A stretch of DNA of 32,679 bases from Propionicimonas sp. (GTDB lineage: Bacteria; Actinomycetota; Actinomycetes; Propionibacteriales; Propionibacteriaceae): NCBI RefSeq assembly GCF_029975155.1, contig NZ_JARKPQ010000381.1, positions 1 through 32,679 of the forward strand. Reading direction: 5' to 3'. Made by a program: the position numbers and the translations under genes. The first letter of the stretch is position 1. Each line of letters opens with the position of its first letter. The notes under the pieces were generated by a model, which was not told the DNA's origin, did no database searches, and saw only the letters and a program-made list of their open reading frames with translations. Shown here in pieces: positions 25,303 through 32,646 of the stretch.

Positions 25303-26612
25303 ATCGACCTCACCGCTCCCCAGGCGTCAGAGACCAGCTCGCCCATCCGCACCGGCGATCGCCGCAGGGCGTCCCGTGCCGTCGCGAGCAGGCGCTTCCG
25401 AGGCCGGGTGTCGAGGTGGAACACGTCGAACAGCACATCGGCGAGGAGATCGCCGTACGCGCCGTAGAGGCGTGGGCTCTCCAGGAAGCGCGGCGCACCG
25501 GCGTAGGTGCGCAGGTCGCGGCCGACGAACGACTCGTCGAGGGCCCGCTCGTAGCCGGCGAGCCCGGACGCCGTGGTGTCGTCCGCGGCGAGAGCGGCCG
25601 CGATGCCGGTGGCCGCGGCGACGCCACTGCCCGCGGCCAGGTCCATGCCGCGGACCGTCAGCCCGTTGTTGATGGTGAATCCCGCGGCGTCGCCGACCAC
25701 GACGAGGCCGTCCCAGGTGAGCCGGCCGCGCATCGCCTGGCCGCCCTCGGCAACCAGGTGACAGCCGTATTCCGTGAGCTCGCCACCGGCCAGCCTGCCG
25801 GCGACGAAGGGGTGCGCGAGAAAGCCGTCGAAGACCTCGCGCGAGTTCGCGCCCTTCGCGACCAGGTCGTCCAGGCGCAGGACGACACCGACCGAGATCG
25901 AGTCCAGATTCGTGTACAGGAAGCCTCCCCCGCCGATGCCCTGCGTGCAGGCTCCGACGACGGCGGTCGCCGAACCAGCGTCACCGGAGAGGCCGAAGCG
26001 GTCCTCGATCGCCTCCCGCGGCATCCGGACCAGGGCCTTCACTCCCACCGCCAGCTGCTTCGGGTCGGGCCGGGACCGCAGACCCGCCTCACGGCACAGG
26101 AACGAGTTCACGCCGTCGGCGGCGACGACCACCCTGGCCCGCAACTCGTCCTCGCCGGCCCGGACGCCCACGATTCTCGGGGACGCTGCCGAGCCCTCGA
26201 CCAGAAGGCCGTCGACCCGCACCCCGGACATCACCATCACCCCGGCGGCCTCGCACTGCTCGGCCAGCCAGGCGTCCAGTCGTGCGCGCAGCACGGTCAC
26301 GGCGGTGCCGGCGGCGGCGAGTCGCTGGTCGCTGTAGTCGACCGCCACCCAGGACTCGCGGTTGAGGAAGCAGAGCTGGTTGCGCTCGATGCGGCGCTCG
26401 ATCGGCGCCTGCTCCAGGAAGCCCGGGAACACCGCCTCCAGCACCCTGGCGTAGAACACGCCGCCGGAGAGGTTCTTCGATCCCGGCGACTCGCCGCGCT
26501 CGATGAGCGCCACCGCCAACCCCTGCTGTGCCAGCTGGTAGGCGGTGACACCGCCGGCGATCCCCGCACCGACGACGATCACGTCGAAGTCCGGCTCCTC
26601 CTGCGCGCTCAT
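25299..26612 (-). CDS. fixC: FAD-dependent oxidoreductase FixC (ETF-quinone oxidoreductase-like)
   Basis: This 437-residue flavoprotein would exchange electrons between the FixAB electron-transfer flavoprotein and the quinone pool, through FixX. An N-terminal FAD site, GAGIAGG (15-21), is followed by ERGESPGSKNLSGGVFY and VVVAADGVNSFL. The second FAD motif is VVVGDAAGFTINNGLTVRGMDLA. GGGFLYTNLDSISVGVV is close to FixC. The ATG at 26612 lies 7 bp after the fixB stop. No cluster-binding cysteines are seen at the C-terminus, so it depends on the separate FixX. Confidence 0.93.
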   Translation of the reverse strand: MSAQEEPDFDVIVVGAGIAGGVTAYQLAQQGLAVALIERGESPGSKNLSGGVFYARVLEAVFPGFLEQAPIERRIERNQLCFLNRESWVAVDYSDQRLAAAGTAVTVLRARLDAWLAEQCEAAGVMVMSGVRVDGLLVEGSAASPRIVGVRAGEDELRARVVVAADGVNSFLCREAGLRSRPDPKQLAVGVKALVRMPREAIEDRFGLSGDAGSATAVVGACTQGIGGGGFLYTNLDSISVGVVLRLDDLVAKGANSREVFDGFLAHPFVAGRLAGGELTEYGCHLVAEGGQAMRGRLTWDGLVVVGDAAGFTINNGLTVRGMDLAAGSGVAAATGIAAALAADDTTASGLAGYERALDESFVGRDLRTYAGAPRFLESPRLYGAYGDLLADVLFDVFHLDTRPRKRLLATARDALRRSPVRMGELVSDAWGAVRSI

Positions 26613-26619
26613 CCGGGCC

Positions 26620-27528
26620 TCAACCCAGCGCCGCGGTGATCGCCGGGACCACCTGGTACAGGTCGCCCACCACCAGGTAGTCCGCGTCCTTGGCGATTGG
26701 GGCCGACTCGTCGGAGTTGACGGCGACGATCGTGCCGGCATCGCGGACGCCGGACATGTGCTGGAGCTGGCCGGAGATGCCGACCGCGAGGTACAGGCGG
26801 GGGGCGATGTGCTGGCCGGAGATGCCGATGTAGCGATCTCTCGCGAGCCACTCGAGGCCCTCGGCGAGCGGACGCGTGCACCCCAGTTCGGCACCGAGCG
26901 CGGACGCGAGGGCCGCCACCAGCGGCAGGTCCTCGCGGGCTTTGAGACCTCGCCCGATCCCGAGGACGCGCTGCGCGTCACCCAGCCTGGTCGCTCCTTC
27001 TCGCGGGGGTTCCGCCTTTGTGACCACGATCGGATAGGACTCCACCGCAGCGGCCCGGGTCGGCGTCGCGGTGTCGCCGGTCACAACCCGGTTGCCGCCG
27101 TCCATCAGGACGGCGACCGGACCCTGATGGGCGACGGTCCGGCGGGCGATGCCACCGTAGACGCCCGTGGTGACCAGCGTGAGCTCACCCTCAGCGACAA
27201 GCTCGATCATGCCGGTCACCACGGGCGCCGTCACAGCGGCGGCCGCAGCGCCCAGCAGGACCCGACTGGCCGGGTCCCGCCCGGAGACAAGGACGCCGGG
27301 CGCGGCCACCACCGCGCGTGCCACCGCCGGGGCGAAAGCCTCCGCGGGGACGTCGTCAGGGCACTCGATCCAGATCACCTCGTCGACCTGCCCGGCCGGG
27401 AACGCCTCCGCCTGGGCCCGGGAACCGACGACGACGGCGACGGTGCGTCCGGCCAGCCCGGCGACAGCCCCCAGGAGCAGATCGAAGCCGGTGTCGGCCG
27501 CGACGATCACATAGTTGGTCCGGGTCAT
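26620..27528 (-). CDS. fixB: Electron transfer flavoprotein alpha subunit FixB
   Basis: This 302-residue alpha subunit has an N-terminal alpha/beta domain and a C-terminal FAD domain from about residue 185. The FAD domain contains GIGRGLKAREDL, GCTRPLAEGLEWL, RYIGISGQ (232-239), a second GISGQLQHMSG (250-260) and VGDLYQVVPAI. The pattern matches E. coli FixB rather than ordinary housekeeping EtfA. The ATG overlaps the fixA stop as ATGA, keeping the two subunits at equal level. It carries FAD and forms a heterodimer with FixA. Confidence 0.93.
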   Translation of the reverse strand: MTRTNYVIVAADTGFDLLLGAVAGLAGRTVAVVVGSRAQAEAFPAGQVDEVIWIECPDDVPAEAFAPAVARAVVAAPGVLVSGRDPASRVLLGAAAAAVTAPVVTGMIELVAEGELTLVTTGVYGGIARRTVAHQGPVAVLMDGGNRVVTGDTATPTRAAAVESYPIVVTKAEPPREGATRLGDAQRVLGIGRGLKAREDLPLVAALASALGAELGCTRPLAEGLEWLARDRYIGISGQHIAPRLYLAVGISGQLQHMSGVRDAGTIVAVNSDESAPIAKDADYLVVGDLYQVVPAITAALG

Positions 27529-28316
27529 CGGGCGCCCCCGTTCGCGAGCAGTCCATCGGAGGCGAGTGCCGCGACGAGTTGCGCCGCGGCCGCCTGTGGA
27601 TCGGAGCCGTCGATCCGGACGCCACGGCGGGCCGGGCCGGCGAGACGGCCGGTCGCCCGCACGGCGCCCTCGTCCGGGAGCGACAGGCCGACGTCCGCCA
27701 CCGAGACGATCTCCACCGGCTTGCGGCCGGCGGCGAGGACGTCCTTCATGCCCGGCACCCGCGCGGCGGCGGAGTCGGTGGCGACCGCGATCACGGCCGG
27801 AAGGGTGAGCCGCAACTGCTGGACGGCGCTGCCGAGCACCCGGTCGACGACCAGGCCGCCGTCCGCGAGTTCCACGCGGTTCACGTCGGTCAGCGCGGGC
27901 CAGCCGAGCAGTCCGGCGAGCACGCTCGGCACCATCTTCGCGCCCAGGTCGATCGAGGAGTCGCCGGCCACGACGAGGGACACCTCACCGAGCCGCGCAA
28001 CCAGGGCCGCGAGTCCTGCGGCGACACTCGTGGCGCCGGCCGTGGCGAGCGAGTCGTCGGTGAGCACGACCACCCGGTCCAGGCCGCGGGCGAGCGCCGA
28101 CTTCGTGGCCATCGGTGCTGTGGCGGCAGGGCCGCCGACGCACAACCCGACGAGCTCCGCGCCGGTCGCCGCGGCGAGCTGCCGGGCCACCTCGATCGCG
28201 ACCGCGTCATAGTCGCTGACCACGGGCTTCGCACGGGTCAGGTCGACCGCACCGTCCGGCCCGACCTCCGCCTCCTGCGGATCCCCGGCCCACTTGTAGG
28301 CGACGGCGATGATCAT
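27525..28316 (-). CDS. fixA: Electron transfer flavoprotein beta subunit FixA
   Basis: This 263-residue beta subunit contains VSDYDAVAIEVARQL, LVVAGDSSIDLGAKMVPSV and PALTDVNRVEL, which follow E. coli FixA. Ordinary EtfB instead has a KQAIDDD-type segment at the second position. LPAVIAVATDSAAARVPGMKDVLAAGRKPV corresponds to the conserved recognition loop region of beta subunits that contacts acyl-CoA dehydrogenases. It overlaps the acyl-CoA dehydrogenase gene (ATGA) on one side and fixB on the other, so dehydrogenase and flavoprotein are made together. Whether the complex bifurcates electrons cannot be read by eye. Confidence 0.93.
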   Translation of the reverse strand: MIIAVAYKWAGDPQEAEVGPDGAVDLTRAKPVVSDYDAVAIEVARQLAAATGAELVGLCVGGPAATAPMATKSALARGLDRVVVLTDDSLATAGATSVAAGLAALVARLGEVSLVVAGDSSIDLGAKMVPSVLAGLLGWPALTDVNRVELADGGLVVDRVLGSAVQQLRLTLPAVIAVATDSAAARVPGMKDVLAAGRKPVEIVSVADVGLSLPDEGAVRATGRLAGPARRGVRIDGSDPQAAAAQLVAALASDGLLANGGAR

Positions 28317-29479
28317 GACGCCGCTCCCCGGCTCCGGTCGGCCAGCAGGCTCTTCGCGATCACCAGTCGCTGGACCTCGTTGGTGCCTTCGTAGATCTCG
28401 GTGATCTTCGCGTCGCGGTAGGCCCGCTCCACCGGGTAGGCCTCGGTGTAGCCGTTCCCGCCGTGGATCTGGATGGCCATCCCGGCCACCCGGGAGGCGA
28501 GTTGCCCGCAGTAGAGCTTGGCCTTGGCGGCGGCCACCGAGCATGGCCGGCCCTGTTCCTCGAGCCACGCCGCCTGGTAGGTGAGCATGCGTCCGGCCTC
28601 GATCTCGGTGGCCATGTCGGCGAGCATCCACTGGATCGCCTGCAGGGCGCCGATCGGACGGCCGAACTGGACCCGCTCCCTGGCGTAGACGACGGACGCC
28701 TCGAAGGCGCCCTGCGCGATGCCGAGGGCCTGGGCCGCGATCCCGATCCGGCCGCCGTCGAGGGTGCGCATCGCGATCTCGAACCCCTGGCCCTCCGCTC
28801 CGAGCAGGGCGTCCCGGCTCAGCCGGACGTCGGAGAACATCAGCGGCGGGGTGCTCGAGGCCCGGATGCCGAGCTTGCGCTCGCCCTCTCCCACCTCGAA
28901 GCCCGGCAGCGCACGGTCGACGATGAAGGCGCTGATGCCCTTGTGGGCGGGCCCCTCGGTGGACGTTCGCGCGAAGACCACGAAGACGTCGGCGTAGCCG
29001 CCCCCGGTGATGAAGACCTTCTGGCCGTTGAGGAGGTAGCCGTCCCCGTCCGGCACCGCGGAGGTGGTCATGGCGGCGACATCGGTGCCCGCGCCGGGCT
29101 CGGTGAGCCCGAAGGCGCCCATCTTCTCGCCGCTGGCGAGCAGCGGCAGGTACGCGCGCTTCTGCGCCTCGGTGCCATAGTGGAGGATCGGCCAGATCGC
29201 CAGGCTGTTGTGCGCCTCCACCATCACGGACGTGGTGGCGCAGGCCCTGGCCAGCTCCTCGACGGCGATCACGTAGCTCACCGAGTCCATCCCGGCGCCG
29301 CCGTACTCGGGAGGCACGAACATGCCGAGCAGGCCCAGCTCGCCGAGTTTCGGGATGACCTCGACGGGCGTGCGGTGCTCACGGTCGATCTCGGCGGCGA
29401 TCGGTGCCACCTCGGACTCGGCGAAGTCCCGCACCGACTGCCGGGTGAGGTTCTGTTCGTCGCTGGGTTCAAAGTGCAT
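28313..29479 (-). CDS. Acyl-CoA dehydrogenase, short-chain type
   Basis: This 388-residue FAD enzyme interconverts acyl-CoA and 2-enoyl-CoA. FGLTEPGAGTDVAAM and VFITGGGYADVFVVFA mark the FAD/substrate region. The catalytic base is Glu364 in KITEIYEGTNEVQRLVIA, the position used by short- and medium-chain enzymes. QIHGGNGYTEAYPVERAYRD is intact. Its stop overlaps the fixA start, so FixAB is its likely electron partner. In this operon it would connect butyryl-CoA with crotonyl-CoA. A related substrate such as a 4-substituted butyryl-CoA is possible, because 4-hydroxybutyrate breakdown alone does not need it. Confidence 0.92.
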   Translation of the reverse strand: MHFEPSDEQNLTRQSVRDFAESEVAPIAAEIDREHRTPVEVIPKLGELGLLGMFVPPEYGGAGMDSVSYVIAVEELARACATTSVMVEAHNSLAIWPILHYGTEAQKRAYLPLLASGEKMGAFGLTEPGAGTDVAAMTTSAVPDGDGYLLNGQKVFITGGGYADVFVVFARTSTEGPAHKGISAFIVDRALPGFEVGEGERKLGIRASSTPPLMFSDVRLSRDALLGAEGQGFEIAMRTLDGGRIGIAAQALGIAQGAFEASVVYARERVQFGRPIGALQAIQWMLADMATEIEAGRMLTYQAAWLEEQGRPCSVAAAKAKLYCGQLASRVAGMAIQIHGGNGYTEAYPVERAYRDAKITEIYEGTNEVQRLVIAKSLLADRSRGAAS

Positions 29480-29491
29480 GGGGCTGGCCTT

Positions 29492-30796
29492 TCACACCAG
29501 GGCGAGACGGGCGAACCGTCGTTCGTACTCTTCGGTCAGTTCTTCTCTGAAGTCGGGGTGCGCGATGGCGATGAGCTGCTCGGCGCGGGCGCGCAGCGTC
29601 CGTCCCCAGAGCTGGGCGACGCCGTGCTCGGTCACGACGTAGTCCACGTCGCAGCGACCGGTGCTCACCGACGCGCCCTCGTCGATGAACGGGACGATCT
29701 TCGACGTCCTGCCGCCCTGCGCGGTGGACGGCATCGCCATGATGGTGCGGCCGCCGCGGCTCAGGGTGGCGCCGCGGACGAAGTCGGCCTGGCCGCCGAT
29801 GCCGCTGATCTGCCGCAGCCCCACCGAACTCGAGACGACCTGGCCGATCAGGTCCACCTGGATGCAGGAGTTGATCGAGACCAGGTTGTCGTTCTGCGCG
29901 ATGACCCGGGGGTCGTTCACGTAGTCGACGGGCGCCATCTGGATCATCGGGTTGTTGTCCACGAAGTCGTAGAGCCTGCGGGTGCCCATCAGGAAGGTCA
30001 CCACGCACCGCCCCGGGTGGAGCGTCTTGCGGGCGTTGTTGATCACGCCGGCCTCGATCAGGTCGACCACGCCGTCGGAGAACATCTCCGAGTGGATCCC
30101 CAGGTCCTTCTTGTCGCCCAGTTCCTTCAGCACGGCGTCGGGGATGGCGCCGATCCCGAGCTGGAGGGTGTCGCCGTCCCTGACCAGTCGCGCGCAGTTG
30201 CGTCCGATGGCTGCCTCCACCTCACCGATCGGGGGCGGCGGCAGCTCGATGACCGGGACGTCCGTCTCGACGAAGTGGTCGATCTGGGTCACGTGCAGGA
30301 AGCTGTCCCCCAGCGTCCGGGGCATGTGCGGGTTCACCTGCGCGATGACCGTGCGGGCCGTCTCCGCGGCCGCCTTCGTGTAGTCGACCGACACGCCGAG
30401 GCTGCAGTAGCCGTGCTCGTCCGGCGGACTGACCTGGACCAGCGCGACGTCCACCAGCAGCGCTGTGCGGAGCAGCCGCGGCACCTGGGAGAAGAAGACC
30501 GGCGTGAAGTCCGCCCGGCCGGCCTCGATCGCCTTCCGGGTGGAGCCGCCGGCGAAGATGGCGTTGTGCCGGAAGGAACGCTCCATGCCTTCCGCGCAGT
30601 ACGCGGCCGGCCCCATGGGCACCATGTGGACGATCTCGACGTCGGTGTAGGCGCACGCGTTGGCGACCATGGCCTCGATCAGGACCGCGGGCTCGGCGCA
30701 CGCGTGCCCGGTGACCACCCGATCGCCCGACTGGATGTGCTGCACTGCTGCCGCGGCCGACGTGAGCCGGGCCTGGTAATGGCTTCGCCAGTCCAT
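29492..30796 (-). CDS. abfT: 4-hydroxybutyrate CoA-transferase-type acetyl-CoA hydrolase/transferase
   Basis: This 434-residue protein belongs to the Cat2/AbfT branch of class I CoA-transferases, which moves CoA from acetyl-CoA to 4-hydroxybutyrate or butyrate. LQLGIGAIPDAVLKEL is followed by GIHSEMFSDGVVDLIEAG, where Glu237 corresponds to the catalytic glutamate (Glu238 in clostridial AbfT). GGQADFVRGATLSRGGRTIMAMPST and YVVTEHGVAQLWG complete the family. ATG 30796 has AAAGGAGA. It lies between the dehydratase/NifU-like genes and the acyl-CoA dehydrogenase gene, as expected for the activating step. Butyrate or propionate specificity cannot be excluded. Confidence 0.9.
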   Translation of the reverse strand: MDWRSHYQARLTSAAAAVQHIQSGDRVVTGHACAEPAVLIEAMVANACAYTDVEIVHMVPMGPAAYCAEGMERSFRHNAIFAGGSTRKAIEAGRADFTPVFFSQVPRLLRTALLVDVALVQVSPPDEHGYCSLGVSVDYTKAAAETARTVIAQVNPHMPRTLGDSFLHVTQIDHFVETDVPVIELPPPPIGEVEAAIGRNCARLVRDGDTLQLGIGAIPDAVLKELGDKKDLGIHSEMFSDGVVDLIEAGVINNARKTLHPGRCVVTFLMGTRRLYDFVDNNPMIQMAPVDYVNDPRVIAQNDNLVSINSCIQVDLIGQVVSSSVGLRQISGIGGQADFVRGATLSRGGRTIMAMPSTAQGGRTSKIVPFIDEGASVSTGRCDVDYVVTEHGVAQLWGRTLRARAEQLIAIAHPDFREELTEEYERRFARLALV

Positions 30797-30831
30797 GGGG
30801 TTCTCTCCTTTGAGGTTCCGTGGAAGTTCGA

Positions 30832-31152
30832 TCAGGCGATCAGCTGGAGTGGGACGCGCCGGGGGCTGTGCCTCAGGAGCAGGCGCGCCTGCGCGAGCAG
30901 GTCCTCGCTGACGCTCGCGACGAGCACCACATCGGTCAGCCCCTCCACGACGCCCAGGAGTTCCGAGCGGACGTAGTGCTCCATGGAGAGGTCGGCCGCC
31001 GGGCACCCGACGCAGGAGCCCAGCAGCCGAACGCCCAGCACACCCGCGTCGTCGAGTGCCTCGATCTCTATCGCGCCTCCGTGCAACCCCAGGGTCGGTC
31101 GCACTCGGGCATCGAGGATCTCCTCGATCTCCGAAATCAGCGGGGTGCTCAT
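30832..31152 (-). CDS. NifU C-terminal-domain Fe-S scaffold/carrier protein
   Basis: This small protein of 106 residues consists of one NifU-C/Nfu domain: ILDARVRPTLGLHGGAIEIEAL, then LLGSCVGCPAADLSMEHYV with the CxxC pair Cys47 and Cys50, then VEGLTDVVLV. Such domains hold a [4Fe-4S] cluster between two monomers and pass it to target enzymes. The start at ATG 31152 is chosen for GGAGGAG upstream; ATG 31170 would add MEEIDA. It is 23 bp after the dehydratase gene, whose product needs a [4Fe-4S] cluster, so a dedicated delivery role is a strong inference. Housekeeping Nfu proteins usually have a separate partner domain, absent here. Confidence 0.88.
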   Translation of the reverse strand: MSTPLISEIEEILDARVRPTLGLHGGAIEIEALDDAGVLGVRLLGSCVGCPAADLSMEHYVRSELLGVVEGLTDVVLVASVSEDLLAQARLLLRHSPRRVPLQLIA

Positions 31153-31175
31153 GGCGTCGATCTCCTCCATCCGGA

Positions 31176-32630
31176 TCAGGGCTGGTCCTGGATGTGGGCG
31201 ATCGCCTTGACGAGGGACTTCTTCGCCTCGAGGTTCGCCTGGCGCCCGATCATGATCCGCTGCGCCTGCGGCGATCCCGCACCGTGCAGGGACTCCGTGG
31301 TGTAGGCGACGGCTCCCGTGCCCAACGCCATGTTCTCGATGAAGCGCATGACCTTGAGCCGGTTCTCGGTGGACACGCCCGGGGCGGCCTTGAAGTACTT
31401 CTCCACGACCGGGCCGAGCTCGGGGTGGCGCAGTTCCTTCTCCGACGGCGCGGTGACCATCAGGCCACCGGCCACATCGGTGGCCAGCCGGACGATCTCG
31501 TAGGGGAAGCGCGTCACGTTCTGCTTGTTGACGTTCGCCAGCAGCAGATCGACCAGGTAGTTGCCGCTCGCGGTCGCCGAGCCCTCGTAGGAGCAGGCGA
31601 GCGCGGAGCTCCAGATGGTCTCGTTGAGGTGGACCATCTCGATGATCTTGTCCTTGATGTGCGAGACCTTGGGGACGCCGTTGTAGTCGGCCGCGAGGGC
31701 GGCCGCGCCGATCAGGACGTCGGCGACGCCGGTCTTGCAGGCGTAGCTCTGCCGGTGGTAGCCGGCGAAGCGCTCGACGAGCTGGCCGGAGAACTCGTAC
31801 TCGCCGTCCATGAAGATCCGGTCGTTGGGCACGAACACGTCGTCGAAGACGATCAGGGCCTCCATGCCACCGAAGTCCGGGTTGCCGGTGTCGAGCGGGC
31901 TGCCCTCCAGCTTCCTGGTGTCGCAGGACTGCCGGCCCACGATCATGAAGATGCCCTCGGCGTCCATCGGGACCGCGAACGCGACCGCCCAGTCCCGATC
32001 GGCCTCGGTCATGTTCTGCGTCGGCATCACGATCACTTCGTGGGAGTTGGACGCTCCGGTCTGGTGCGCCTTGGCGCCGCGCACGACGATCCCGTCCTCG
32101 CGACGTTCGACGACGTGGACGAACATGTCGGGATCGGGCTGCTTGTGCGGCGGCAGCGACCGGTCGCCCTTCGGGTCGGTCATCGCGCCGTCCACGATCA
32201 GGTCGTTGGACTGGATGTAGCGCAGGTAGTCCAGGAACCGCGCGTGGTAGGAGGTGCCGTGCGCCTGGTCGATCTCGAAGGTCGTGCTGAACACCGAGTT
32301 CAGGGCGTCCATGCCCACGCAGCGCTGGAAGCACGACGCGGTCTTCTGGCCGAGCGCACGCTGCATCTTGACCTTGCTCACCAGATCCTGGGTGCTGGCG
32401 TGGATGTGGGAGAACCGGTTCACCCGCTCGCCGGTGTACGGCGAGATGGCGGTGGCCAGCTCCTGGTACTCCGGGTCCTGGGCGAGGTCGTAGGTGGCCT
32501 TCACCGAGTTCAGGGACGGCCGGAGGATCGGATGGTCCACCGGGTTCTCGATCCGCTCCCCGAAGAGGAAGACCTTCAGGTCGAGCTGCCGGAGGCTCTC
32601 GACGTACTCGTCGCCTGTCTTCAATGCCAT
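31176..32630 (-). CDS. abfD: 4-hydroxybutyryl-CoA dehydratase / vinylacetyl-CoA isomerase
   Basis: This 484-residue flavoprotein of the HpaB/AbfD superfamily would dehydrate 4-hydroxybutyryl-CoA to crotonyl-CoA by a radical mechanism, using FAD and an unusual [4Fe-4S] cluster. The ligand set of clostridial AbfD (Cys99, Cys103, His292, Cys299) is matched here by Cys100 and Cys104 in ASCFQRCVG, and by His292 and Cys298 in YHRQSYACKTG. The last gap is one residue shorter. The protein is also close to AbfD in length. HpaB-type monooxygenases lack these ligands. ATG 32630 has TAAGGAGT eight nucleotides upstream. It is the first gene of the operon, followed by the NifU-like and CoA-transferase genes. 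Substrate is inferred from ligands plus neighbours. Confidence 0.9.
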   Translation of the reverse strand: MALKTGDEYVESLRQLDLKVFLFGERIENPVDHPILRPSLNSVKATYDLAQDPEYQELATAISPYTGERVNRFSHIHASTQDLVSKVKMQRALGQKTASCFQRCVGMDALNSVFSTTFEIDQAHGTSYHARFLDYLRYIQSNDLIVDGAMTDPKGDRSLPPHKQPDPDMFVHVVERREDGIVVRGAKAHQTGASNSHEVIVMPTQNMTEADRDWAVAFAVPMDAEGIFMIVGRQSCDTRKLEGSPLDTGNPDFGGMEALIVFDDVFVPNDRIFMDGEYEFSGQLVERFAGYHRQSYACKTGVADVLIGAAALAADYNGVPKVSHIKDKIIEMVHLNETIWSSALACSYEGSATASGNYLVDLLLANVNKQNVTRFPYEIVRLATDVAGGLMVTAPSEKELRHPELGPVVEKYFKAAPGVSTENRLKVMRFIENMALGTGAVAYTTESLHGAGSPQAQRIMIGRQANLEAKKSLVKAIAHIQDQP

Positions 32631-32638
32631 GGTGAACC

Positions 32639-32646
32639 ACTCCTTA
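32639..32646 (-). promoter_or_regulatory. Ribosome binding site of the dehydratase gene
   Basis: TAAGGAGT on the minus strand lies eight nucleotides before ATG 32630. It confirms the start and suggests strong translation of the first gene of the operon. Only 33 further bases are visible upstream, too few to define the promoter. Confidence 0.75.

Noticed and set aside
31176..32630. 4-hydroxyphenylacetate 3-monooxygenase (HpaB) annotation
   Set aside because: The Cys100/Cys104/His292/Cys298 set and the CoA-transferase/crotonase neighbours point to the Fe-S dehydratase branch; no flavin reductase partner gene is present.
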